64,000 nt of DNA from NCBI RefSeq assembly GCF_900324465.2, contig NC_046617.1:12523223-12587222 (forward strand). Direction: 5' to 3'. Source of the DNA: Anabas testudineus. Taxonomy: Eukaryota > Chordata > Actinopteri > Anabantiformes > Anabantidae. The position numbers were made by a program, and so were the translations under genes. The notes under the pieces are model-generated. The model did no database searches, had not been told where the DNA came from, and saw only the letters and a program-made list of their open reading frames with translations. Shown piece by piece: positions 1 through 12,200 of the stretch (position 1 is its first letter; every line of letters begins with the position of its first letter).

Positions 1-1640
1 AGCCATGTAAATATTTTACATTCACAGTGTATTTTGTTAAATTTGTAAAATATGGTATTTGAAGATGCATGTATATATTAAAAACCATTTGTGTGATATT
101 ATGAGGACATGCTTATCTAGTGCCTCTCCTAAATGTTTATCCCAAAAGTAAGGTCATGCAGGACACCTTGTTGAAGCTTATGCTGGCATTTAGCCTGTAC
201 TAAACATACTGTTTACACTGAGAGATGGAGCACCCTGGGGTGTATCGATCCTGAACTCATCCATGGATCTCATCCTGAGGGGAACTCTCACAAACCTAAT
301 GTCAAATGAGGAAGTAATGGGACATACAGTATATTCTTCAGATGCACATGTGTGGGGAGCTTTGTGTTTCAATGCACAAACAACAGTTTAAACAACAGTT
401 TCTTGGAATGTGTTTTAATATAGATGGAGGTTCTTGGTGCACACCTATATTCACCTTCTAAATGTGAAACAGAATCAAGATGCCACATCTATGATCCTGT
501 GCCTTGTCCATGTTGTCTAGTCCAGTTTGTTGCAGCAGGCTTCATTAGGGTACCTCAACAGCACCGCTCTCCTCTGAGAAGCTGTCAGGTTATTCATAGC
601 AGTGGCTCAGGTGGGGTCTCGCAGGATGTCCCTTTCTCCAGCAGTGCGAGTGCAGCATGGCAGAGCTCAGGTTGTCACCACAATCCAATTCCCTCGAAAA
701 TGATGTCTCTCCTTGTCTGTCTCATTGTGGGTATTGCATTAGTAGATCCTGTAGAATAATATCAGATCCATGCTGATATTAGGTTTTTGAGAAGATACTA
801 ACAGAGATTTCATTATTGACTGACCCATCTCTGACTGACAGATCAATGCTAGCTGAATGGCAAATTAAAAAAAGGCTTATTGGAAAGGCACTGTAAACAG
901 CTCTGTGAGCCTTGAGGTCATGACCAGAGGCGTTGTGTCAATGCATGCTATTCCAGGATGCATTATTTTCTTATGCTGTGTGCCCATTGAGTTCACTTTG
1001 AGTTGTTAACCCATTTCATATTGATTATCAAAGCTCAGATGTTATATGTTCAAACCATTAGCTTCATGTCCAACTTAAATTTGTCTATATCACACACAAT
1101 CGTCAGGCCTCTGAACTGCGTAACATTTGTGATGAAGTGTAAATGACTTTACTTTGTATACACAAAGTTTATTTTAAACAAATCACAGCAAACTGTATAT
1201 ACTTTCAATCCACAGATGAACAGAGCTTACCTTAAATGTATCAGCAAATTTAGCAGATTATCCTGCCATCACTCAGATTAACATGACATCAGAGAAATAA
1301 TTACTCTGTGTGAAAAAAAAAAACTCCTATAAATGGACTATGAAATTTGATTGATGGCAGTGGGTCACATAGGCCTATTTTAGGACTTCAATTACCATTG
1401 GCTAATGACTAATTACATGGCACTGATTGTACTTAAATTGATAAGATAAAGTAAATTTTTCAATATCAAGATCTGCTGCATTCTGAGTGCCATTAAAATA
1501 TGAAACTGTGTTATATTGATTGTTAATAGTGCCCCCACCACCGCCCACACTTTTAAACAAAAGAAAAAACATTAACTGTGTCCTTGGCTGGCCTGGTGCC
1601 TCTGATCAATGCCATGTAACATCCAAAAGGGAGAAATTCG
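1..1640. other. Intergenic, no gene recognised
   Basis: AT-rich sequence upstream of btbd17. Short open frames occur on both strands, but none has a recognisable domain, a splice-consistent continuation or a codon pattern that suggests a protein. Nothing else was recognised. Confidence 0.6.
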
Positions 1641-1906
1641 AAATCAAAGCTGTCGCTATAGCAACGCCCCTGCCAGATTCCACCAATCAATGTAGTCCGT
1701 AGGGTTGTGAGATGCGCCAGGGAAAGGCCAGCGTCCTACATAAAGAGCGCGGGACAGGGAGCCAGGCGGCACACACAGGGCAACGCACCTTCCTGTACGC
1801 ACACGACAAGCAGCAAGAAGAAGAAGGGGTAAGAGAAGAGTGGCACAGAGAAAGGAAGAGAGGGGGAAAGGACAAAGAAAGCGAGACAGGGAATAACTGA
1901 GAAGAT
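1640..1906 (+). promoter_or_regulatory. btbd17: btbd17 promoter and 5' leader
   Basis: The GC content rises here relative to the upstream DNA. The stretch holds an RFX X-box-like inverted repeat (1652-1665), a CCAATCA element (about 1682-1688) and a TATA-like TACATAAAG (about 1737-1745). A purine-rich leader follows, up to the ATG at 1907. Order and spacing fit a Pol II core promoter with a start site near 1770. This is inferred from motifs only. Confidence 0.45.
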
Positions 1907-4900
1907 ATGGTACGCTCATGTGAACAAGGGATCCCTGACTGGGTGTATGTGGGCACCCTGCTCCTCTTTATCCACTTCCACTCTGTCACAGTTAGAGCCG
2001 GTAAGTTGACGAATGGCATTATTAGTTTGAATTCTTAGCTTTTAAAGAATCACATCACTCTGGTATCTTTTTTGTGCCCTTCATTGTAAGAGAAGGTGTA
2101 CTGTTTCTATTTCAGTTCTGCTTCTTCACTACTGTCAGTGGGTAGTAAGGGCACAGCATGAATGTGTGGCTTGTGCCCAGCCTGAGGGTAGGGGATAGGT
2201 ATTTATCCATTCTACTCATCCTGTCCTCATCTATCTGTCTGCTGGGCGCAGGGAAAGACAGGCACGTGCATTTGCTGCCTGGCTTTGTGCCGACTCAATA
2301 ATACAGTACAGTGCAAGTACTAAGGCAAAGCTTTTCTTAAAAAAATCAGACTTTGACTGATTTTAACCAAAGCCGAAGGCCACATTCCTCTGCTGTCAGA
2401 ATAGATTGTATTTGAAATTCCTCAGTAGCCCAGACTCATCTAATCCTAGATATTTAGGGAATGTGTATGTCATATTTTATTTAATATTTTTATCTCTTCT
2501 TAGTTGAGTGGAAGAGACACTGAATCTTTCGTTATTCATAACTTTGTATCCACTTAACTCTCTTCTTTTTTCTTACTAATTTAGAAAAAAGTTAAATAAT
2601 GGATGTGTATGCTCCACTGTTACAATAAATCTGGTGATTTTTCAATTGGTTACACTGTGCCAGAATCACTTGTCAGCACACACCCCCACACACTCCACCA
2701 TGCTCAGCTGTCTCAGGATGCTGGCTGGCTAATTGGAAAAAGGTTACTTTGAAGTGGGGGCACTTGATTGTGGTAGAGAAATGAAGACTGTGAGGCATCC
2801 CAGGGAGACAAGTGTGCTCCCCCTGTATCTCATTAAACCCCCAGTAACAGGCCAACAAGGCTGCCGATGGCGGTGGCAGTGCAGAATGGAAACAGCAGCT
2901 TGTCATGCTGAGTCTTTCATGTGTGATTCTCTGGTATGTGCCACTTGCACTTACGCTCAATAGGGCCCATAGAAGCAACCATCTGCAATGGCGCTGCAAA
3001 CTCAGGATTTCTTTCTGAGCACCCGGTATCAGAGGTCTTCTGAGTCAGCCACCTGGCTTGTTGCTTGCGTGCTCTATTAACTGAAATCAAAAGAATCAAA
3101 GGATGTGCAAGTACGCTTCTTCCATGACACAGATCAATTGTGGTTTCGTCTAAGGATGGGGAAATGCTTTTCAAGCTGTTTTTGCATCAGATCTGATTTA
3201 AGTTGTACAAGAAATGAATGAAGAGTCACCGTGATGCAAATGGTGCCAGATAAAAAACTTATATAATGCATTCAAAGGTAATGAAAAGAATTCTAGGAAA
3301 ATGCAGCTAACTGCAATTGCATCAGAATAAAAGAAGTTTCATGTACATCTACATAGCGATGATAGTGTTTCTGTCAGGTTTTATTATTGTCCACGTCTGG
3401 CTTTCTCCACAGCTGCCCTGAAGCAGGACACAGCCCTGGACAGTGGAGCCACAGTACTGAATCACTCCATGAGTTTGGTGCAGCGTATGGAGACCTTACT
3501 GGCCATGGGGAATGGCAGTGATGTCACTCTGCGGGTACAGACTATCAACACAGATGAGGTGAAGGTGATCCAGGCCCACAGTCTTGTTCTCACCCTGCAG
3601 AGTGACGTATTTGAGGAGCTGCTGCTCACCCGTAATAACAGTGCTGTGCTTTTGAGGGAGACGCCCGACTGTGCAGCTGTCTTTGACAAGTTTGTCAGGT
3701 GAGGGTGACTAAGGATGTAATCATGGCTACAGTTCATCAGGTTTAACTAAACAATATCATTCAAGAATATGTCTGCATTTGTATTTTCACATATATACAT
3801 TTATAAGGGTATTTACTCACCATTTTGTTTCTTTGTGTTTGTAGGAGTGAAATTCTCCATCTTGTGTAATGTTCTAAAATTACACCTGTTTGAGGCTCAC
3901 AGTCAAATATTGAACAGTGTGGGATTTTTCCAGTGACTCAGATGAGAGGAGAGAAAAAATACCAGTGTTTTAACATTTTAAGATGACTGTTCTGCCTTTC
4001 TTTCTCTTTCAGGTATCTGTACTGTGGTGATATCTCACTGCGTCTTGATCAGGCCATTTCTCTCCATAAGCTGGCCAGCAAATACCATGTGTGGGGCTTG
4101 CAGCAGGGCCTAACACAATATATGACCCAACATCTATCCAGTGATTCCCCCACAGGCCATGTGGTTGGCTGGTACAGCTACGCACTACAAATTGGGGACA
4201 TGGCCCTACGGGACAGCTGTCTGCAGTACCTGTCCTGGAACCTGTCTTCTGTGCTACAGAGCGGAGAATGGGGCTCCATCAGTGAAGACCTGCTCCTGTC
4301 CTTGCTCCAGCGCTCTGACCTCATTTTACAGAGTGAATTGGAACTGTACGAGGCCGTGGAGGCCTGGATAAGCCAGAACCAACCTGTCAGTGCAACAGTG
4401 GAGAGTGCCCTGAGGGCTGTTCGATACGGCATGATCCCACCTCAGCATCTCTTCCGTCTTCAGAAGCATTCCCCCCTCATGCTGAAGTATTACGAGTCTA
4501 TCCGTGATCTCCTGTATCTAGCCTTCCAGTTTCACTCAGCTTCTCCTATCCAACTGGCCAAATACTTTGATGTCAACTGCAGTATTTTCACACCACGTAA
4601 CTACTTGTCCTCCTCTTGGGGATCCCCTTGGGTTATTAATAACCCCACCCGTGATGACCGCAGTTTCAGCTTCCAGACCCAACTCGGACCCAGTGGCCAT
4701 GACTCTAGCAAGAGAGTGACATGGAACGCCTTATTCTCCCCTCGCTGGCTCCCACTCAGTTCCAGGTCAACATATACTGAGTTAGGTGCTATGCAGCCCA
4801 CTCGCACAGAAGGGGGTCGACCTCGCATCATCATAACACCAGCAACTTCAAGTCCAGACTTTGCTGGTGTGAGTTTTCAGAAGACGGTCATTGTAATGGC

Positions 4901-5087
4901 AAGACAGCAAGGAAAAGTGGTGGTTCGCCATGTCTACAACTTCCACCAAAGCACAGAGGAGGCTGGAGATTTCCTGATAGATGCTGACCTGCAGCGCCGT
5001 TCCTCAGATTACCTAATTGACAGCTCCCTCTATCTGCACATTGTAATAAAACCTCTCTACCATACCCTTCTTGTTGCCAGGAAATAA
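1907..5087 (+). CDS. btbd17: BTB/POZ domain-containing protein 17
   Basis: Three coding exons: 1907-2000, 3413-3698 and 4013-5087, all with GT-AG borders and preserved frame, giving 484 residues (human BTBD17, from memory, about 478). Residues 1-31 form a signal peptide-like N-terminus with a hydrophobic core (VGTLLLFIHFHSV). A BTB/POZ fold follows at roughly 50-165 (NGSDVTLRV, AHSLVL, CAAVFDKFVRYLYCG), then a BACK-type helical region at about 165-270 (WYSYALQIGD, LQRSDLILQSELELYEAVEAW). The long C-terminal region carries the family's near-invariant stretches PWVINNP, RDDRSFSFQTQLGPSGHD and FHQSTEEAGDF. This matches BTBD17, a secreted galectin-3-binding-protein relative. It lacks the SRCR domain of LGALS3BP. 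Its biochemical role is poorly known. Teleosts may carry a and b copies, and I cannot say which this is. Confidence 0.95.
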
Positions 5088-5715
5088 AGGCAAAAGTTTG
5101 GTGTGGTCATACCATTGGTTATCCACACTTCACCCACGCAATCACATGCACACATTCCAAAGTACACTCATATCACAGCACATGCTAATGCATCATGTCT
5201 GTGACACCTCCATTGTCGATTAGTTTGTGCATTTTGTTGTCTTCCAACTACTTAGTGAGGAGGTGTCTGGTGAATTAAAGGATTGGGTGGAAAACAGAAC
5301 ACTTCACTGTACTGTTACACTATTTGTTCAGGTATTTTATAGTCACACTGTTGAATTTATTAAGTGTATGTGATGATTAATATTGTTTGCATAGGTAGAA
5401 CTTCAACTTAAATAATTACTATTAATTTTATGCATTTCACCATTCAGCTGTCAACTCTAGATTTTTTAGTTCATGCACTTATATGCGGTGTCATCAAATA
5501 TACCTGTTTGCTATTTGAAAAACTAAATGTGTAAATTAACGTGTAATCCAATTACAGTTATTCCTTTGAATACTGGAGTTGGCAAGACATTAGAGACTGT
5601 AATAGTAGCCCTTTATTTTTTTTCATATGTATTGTTACGCATTTGTTTTATCCAGCTACACTAGAAGACTTATGTAGTTTTGTTGTGAAATGAATAAATA
5701 TGAATTTAAAAAAAG
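5088..5715 (+). other. btbd17: btbd17 3' UTR with poly(A) signal
   Basis: AT-rich sequence after the btbd17 stop. AATAAA lies at 5693-5698 and is followed by a TG-rich stretch (CTGTGGTGTC), the usual layout of a cleavage site near 5715. Confidence 0.6.
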
Positions 5716-5869
5716 ATAAAAATCTATCTGTGGTGTCTTTTAATATAGTACCAAAATTAACCTTGTGTTTGTAAACTTACATTTACATTGATTTTGCTGT
5801 AGTTTATTGTTATTGATAGTTAAAGTAGTTATTGATAATAATCTAAAATGGTTACAGAAAACACTAGAC

Positions 5870-6247
5870 AGAAGACACTACACGTCCCACGATGCTTAGC
5901 GCAAGGGAGGAAATACGTCATCACGTCGTCGGACGCTTGTTGGACGCTTCAGCTGTCAGACCTTTGGCCACCCCGAAAAGTGCAGGTTTTGTTAGCAAAC
6001 TATCTCGAAGTACACAACCCCCGCAGACTTTATTTAAAGTTGTGCATTCGCCTGCCGATCGATCCTTGAACGCGTACGCGGGTTTTCGGAGCACCAAGAT
6101 TGCACGAAGGCGAAACGTCGCGTTTTAATCGCTGGTAGTTTTTGCACGATAAGCCTGCGATCCTGAGCGGGCGTAAGTGTAGATGCAGGGAGGGAGGGAG
6201 TGAAAAGTCTTTGTGCTTCCCTTCCCCCTCATCATACTAAAGGGGAA
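5870..6247 (+). promoter_or_regulatory. map2k6: map2k6 promoter and 5' UTR, CpG-rich
   Basis: CpG density rises sharply from about 5880 (ACGTC, TCGTCG, CGCGTACGCG, GCGAAACGTCGCG) to beyond the first coding exon. A ZNF143/THAP11-like motif begins at 5878, and a CRE-like TACGTCAT lies at 5914-5921. Together these suggest a TATA-less CpG-type promoter. No start site can be fixed from sequence. Confidence 0.5.
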
Positions 6248-9200
6248 ATGTCTCTGTCCAAAGGAGGTAAGTCTTTTCAGTGTTTCACACTTTTTCCAAA
6301 CAACCGTGCACATATCTTTAATATCATGGTGCAGTATGCGTGGAAGTAGTTTGACGTTAGCTAGCTGCGTTTAAGGAATGTAACCTTGTCAGGTGGAAAG
6401 CTGCACGTATTTACGGGAGAGAAGCTAGCCAGCACGTATTTGGTGCTTTCTAGCATCATGTAAAGTCTCTAGACCTGTTTGTGTCTGTAGCTGTTTATCA
6501 TAAACTACCTGCTAATGTGCTAAGTGATGTTTTTTTTTTTGTGACTATTTGCGCTAAAGGGTGTAACGTTACTCGCATCGCGTAGTTTGAGTTCCCTGTT
6601 GTGGTTAGCTAACAGCGCTTTCACGACAATAAAGGACTTTTGCCAAGCTATAATTATCAGCCAACTTGCCCCCTGAGCTGGAAATGACTGCGTTAACATT
6701 ACTTTCTCCTTTTCGGTAAAGTAAAGCACTTTGGGACCACAGGTGTTTGTATTTTCCGGCCTCATGACTCATCGATCGCGTCGGGTCCCTTTTAGATTAG
6801 CCAATGTGTTAGCACAAATAGTTTCAGTGCCTCGTCCATGAAATCCTTTTCTTTTCCGTGGTGGAAATTCCTTTATTTATAAAACAGGTGGCGATGCCAG
6901 AGAGCCAGGGCGCTATCACACACTTGGCTTCCGCCAGTCAGACAGAGAGTGAGCCTGTGCTGCGTAATTACGGTACTCTGGTGAATAAACACACACCTTG
7001 GAAAAATCAAGGTCCTTCCTCTGCGTCACACTCAGAGAGCCTGATGATGATGTCAATTTACATTTCAAGTTCACCGCTTGTGCAGTTACACAATCATACT
7101 AGCGTTACCATGGTCAGGAGTACACACTGTTTTGAGAGGGCTGTGTAGATTGGCTGGGTGCTGCTCAGGCAATCACAGCCTTTGGTCTACCATGGCATGT
7201 TTTGACTTGCAGAGCAATACCTAGTGCAGGCTCTCTCTTTGTTGACAGTTCACTCTCTGCAAGCAGATACTCTATAGCTGCTCCACAGGTTCTGTGCTGT
7301 TGTTGTGCACCAACGCAATCCGGAGGTGTATGTGCTTTCTCTTATTTATTTTACTTTTTTTTTTTCCTGCTCTCTTAAAGAAGTTGTCTTCCCTGGTCAA
7401 GGGTGGAGTTGGGTTTAAGTGCATTGCGGTGCTTTACATGGTATTGCTGGGGCATGTTTGGAGATTGGGTTCTACCTAACAGCGCTGATAGGGAGGTGTG
7501 GAAGATTATCTGTGCGTGAGTCATCATTGTCTGTATATGGACCCGCTGTGAGGCCTGCGCTTCCTGATGGTGACTCGCCACATAGCTATTGACACTTTAA
7601 TCCCATGCACAATCCAGAAATTCTTGTCCACTTAATGCATTTATCATTAAGAACTACTGCGTTTCCTGTAAATGTGCACCAATTTACTACTACAGTCTGA
7701 GCTAGCTGAGACAGTTTTATTAATTCAGCTAAATTATTTATCTGTTTGGGATACCATAATCAGTGCATTTCAGGAAAAACGGCAACAGTTTCAATATATA
7801 TTTTTTTAAATTGTAAAATTCAATTTGTGCCATATTTAGATATATAACATACAGTCTCTTTCTGTTCAAATGGTATCTGCATGCATACATTTTTCCTGTG
7901 CTGTGTGGATATGCAGTGACTGCAGCTGTGGCTGATGTCATGGCACTGTTGGGTCCTGTCGGGTTCACTTTGAGAACCACACAGGTCTTTCAGCATAAAG
8001 CTGCAGTGAAGCTGCCCTCAGATGGACCAAATGGTGACAGCGAGCAGCAAGCGGGGCCAAGTGAAGTGAAGTCATATTTCCCAAAGGGTCCTGACAGTTG
8101 TTGTGTTTTAAGCGGATGTGTCCAGTCTGAGTGGCTGTGAGTCATATCCCACCCCACAGCCCCGGGCATGGGGTCACTGCTCACACCATACATACAGTCT
8201 CTTCAACAGGACTGCTACCTGAGTGCAGTTTTATAAAATTGAATTGAATTTCTACTACTTAGCAGTAAACACTGGTGGTAACTAAATGCAATGGCCATCA
8301 CTAAAATTGCTGCAGTTTTCCTGCAGCAGCAAAGGGTTGTTTGCAACAGCTTAAACTACAAGACATTGAGATGCCTGGTTTGTCACCTGTCTTTGTCCTG
8401 CACCACCGTGTTTGTGAGCTACTCTAGTTTTGTTGCACGAGCAAAAGACCATATTATTTGTAAGGTCATCAGGTTTCGAATGCTCATACTATCCCACGCA
8501 GAGGAAACGCAAAATCTATTTTTGACTCAGCATGTGTGAGTAAATCTCACTTCAATCTCTCCCCACCACATGAGACTAGCATAGTCTGTCCAGACACTGT
8601 AGGCCTATTTTAGGGTTGCAGCACAAGATGGACCTGCCTGTTTCTGTGGCAGGCCATAGAATCTAAAATCTAGTAAAAACTTCACTTCCTTTCCAGCTTA
8701 ATCTAGTAAGGAGGGGTTTACCCAATCACACTTCCTCCAGAATGGAGTGGAGTGACTCACTCATTGGCAAATACAACCCACAGAAAAAATGGCTGTTAGA
8801 AATCATGCAAAAAATGTACCCATTGCTAACCTTTTATTAAGAGTTGCTGTATTTGTTCTGAACTGAACTAGCATTACACCCAGTTTTCTCAACTGAGTTG
8901 GAATCATTAAGCATGGTCTTAGCTTGCGTGCAACAAGAACAGGAAATAACCAGCCAAATTTAAACCGTTTCTCTCATAATGTCCATGTGGGTGAAAGATA
9001 GAGGTCAGAAGTGTTGTGCTTTTCTTGTCGACCTTGAAACAAGAGCAAACATGCTGAACAGGAGTGTCCGTGTCAAGAAAAGTTGAGCTGTTTTTCCTGT
9101 GTTGTTGCTCGTAAGCCCGGTAGCTGTGTCATTCTGGCAGAGACTCGCAGCCCCTTGTGGGAAGTCCCAGAGGCTGCTGGTAAGCTGTGTTTATGAATGG

Positions 9201-12200
9201 ACTGCTGTCAATGATTTAACGCAGAAAAACTGCATAGGTTACAGCACCATCCACCAGATGTTGGAAAGGTTTCATGTTGAATATGAGATTATAAAAAGAG
9301 AGACATATCAATAGATCCCTTTTGCATCGATTGCAACAATAAATCATAACAGGAAGGAAGGACTGATTCCATTGCATTCCCCTCTCTTCAATTTGAGTCA
9401 TCATACCAATGCCGATTAGTCATTTTGTACTCCTTCTCTCTGCTGTAGGGCCTCAGCTTTAAGCATACTTAATCTCCAGTTAGATAACAGAACAGATAAT
9501 TTGCCATAGTTTGTATTAGTAGCAACTGCAAATCGATTGTAGCCTTGAAAACCTATCAAGGGACCAAATAGATATACTGCATGAATACATGCAAAGGCCT
9601 TATATTTAGCACATGGTCTGACTTAGGATTTGAGATCTCTGTCGTGGTAATTCTGCCAACCTCTCCTTTGAACTCAGAGCAATGTTGCCAATGGGCTTAT
9701 AAAAAATCTGTGCATATCAACTCAATGTATCTTGGTCCTTCTACGAAACACTCGACAAACAAATAGAGTTAAACAGAGCTGCATTGATCACCATAAAACA
9801 GTCACAAAACGGAGATGTTAATGTTTTTTTTTAATGTCTTGTCTCTAAGGGAAGAAGAAAAACCCTGGGCTGAAGCTGTCCAAAGAAGTGTTTGCGCAGC
9901 CCCCACCAGCAGCAACCGCGTAAGACTCCTTCTTAACACAAGGACCCTAATAGGGTCTGAAAATAATAAGCCTGACTAATATACTAGTGATGGTGCAAGT
10001 CTAGGCTAAATATGCACAGAAACATGAATTTGAGTTGATTTGTTGCAATACGATCTTACTATACTCCAATATTAGAATATTGTGGCATTAAATACTGCTC
10101 TTTTTGCTCACTTTCAATGTTGCTCTCTCTCTGCAGACCCCCTCGGGATCTTGACTCTAAAGCTTATGTTGCAATTGGAGATCAGGTAAGGCTGAGTGTT
10201 TGTTCCTCTCAGACACGCTGTTCTACTTTTTGCTGCGCTGAATACATATATTAATGTAACATCCGCCTCCTCCTTCCAGAACTTTGTGGTGAAGGCAGAT
10301 GACTTGGAGCAGATTGCAGAGCTGGGGAGGGGCGCGTATGGGGTTGTGGACAAGATGAAACATGTGCCCAGTGGTGTTATCATGGCTGTCAAGGTAGGCT
10401 GGGAGTCTGCTACTCAGGTTACCTGATTTAGCAACTCTGTAAATGCACTGTGCTATTTAAATAGAAACTATAACTTGCAGATGTATTAAACATATGGGTC
10501 CAACTTGTAAACATTTGGATCAGATTTGTCAGGTCTGTGAAATGAAATGTAATCGAGGTGGAGGTTATAGGACATGGTTTTAAATATGTCTGCCCTATGG
10601 TGACACTGTCAGTCCACCTGTGATGCTTGTGTACACAGAGGATTCGTGCCACAGTCAACACACTGGAGCAGAAAAGGCTTTTGATGGACTTGGACATTTC
10701 TATGAGGACGGTGGACTGCTTCTACACTGTGACCTTCTATGGCGCCCTGTTCAGAGAGGTACAGGACAGTGCTGAAACGTCATTCGGTTATGGGTGCTGT
10801 GACGTCTGGTTTATGATGATGATCATCATCTCATTTCTTGTTTTTCAGGGAGATGTTTGGATCTGTATGGAACTCATGGACACCTCTCTGGATAAGTTCT
10901 ATAAGAGGGTTATTGATAAAGGAAAAACCATCCCAGAGGACATCCTGGGCAAGATCACAGTAGCAGTATGTACTATTCCATGTTATACCTAATTGTTAGT
11001 AAGCTATTAAATGCATCATGTTTACATTCAAGGAATATTTTGAGGTTTTTGGAAAACATTCTTGTCCACCCTCTTTCTGGGAACAATAGATAAAGCACTG
11101 AAATTATTTCATGGACTACAACAGTTAGGTGAGTCTTGTCATCACGGTGGAGTTGCCAGGCAACCAATGCTCTACATAAAGTCCTGGGTCGATGGATAAA
11201 TGATTGTAGGTCAGGACAGATACATCACTTAACTACCTCTAAAACCCCAAATTGTCCTGTTTTCATTTCTGCTTTCTCACTCAGTCTCGGAAAACACCTA
11301 TCTTGCCGTTTCTTATATGCAAAGTCTTTATGCGAAGATAAACTAATTGTCTGCTGGGTGTTGCTCTGTACTTAATGCACACACATGACTTTATTAAGTA
11401 ACATGTACCTTACCCCTATTATTAACAAAATCACCCACCAATTGTCTTGCATTTAGAAATACTCTACCACTTTTGTTGCTTCATAGAAATGAGTGAGACT
11501 TGCCTTATCGTTTTGTTTTGTGTATGTCAAACACTCATTGGTATAATTGAAATATCAGATGTCTTTTTCTTAATTTACCCTTTTTACTCCACAGATCGTC
11601 AAGGCATTAGAGCATCTACACAGTAATCTGTCAGTGATACATAGAGGTAATCGTAAGATGTAAACATCAGTGTCAGATTCCCATGGAGGTTTTTTTCATT
11701 GGTGGTCTCCCATGGCCTCTCTCATTATTCTCCCCACAATGTCCTTTTCCAGATGTGAAGCCTTCCAATGTTCTGATCAACACTCAGGGCCAAGTGAAAA
11801 TGTGCGACTTTGGCATCAGTGGCCATCTCGTGGACTCTGTGGCCAAAACTATGGATGCAGGCTGCAAGCCTTACATGGCGGTAAGTCAGGACTGAGGAGG
11901 AACAGGGAAGAGATGCTGGTGTAGAAAAAGGCTCCCTTGATATTTACTGAGGAATTTTAACACTTACAGAGGCCCAGCCTGTATCCATGTCTGATGTCTT
12001 TGAGACACTCAGCAGTTGACTAATAGTCAGACACTCACAGGGCAGGAGTTCTTTGGCTCTTTTGTTCACAGCAGTAACCTTTCAAACTTCTCAACTTAAC
12101 ATACTGCAATGTAGGCTCAGAAACAGACAGATTTATTCATAACCCAGTTGCACTAATGCTCATATTTCTTAGTTTTTTTCAGTGAGTTTAATTCAGGTTT

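Noticed and set aside
1656-2019. Minus-strand open frames over the btbd17 first exon
   Set aside because: Shadows of the purine-rich leader and first coding exon of btbd17; no domain, and composition follows from the opposite strand.
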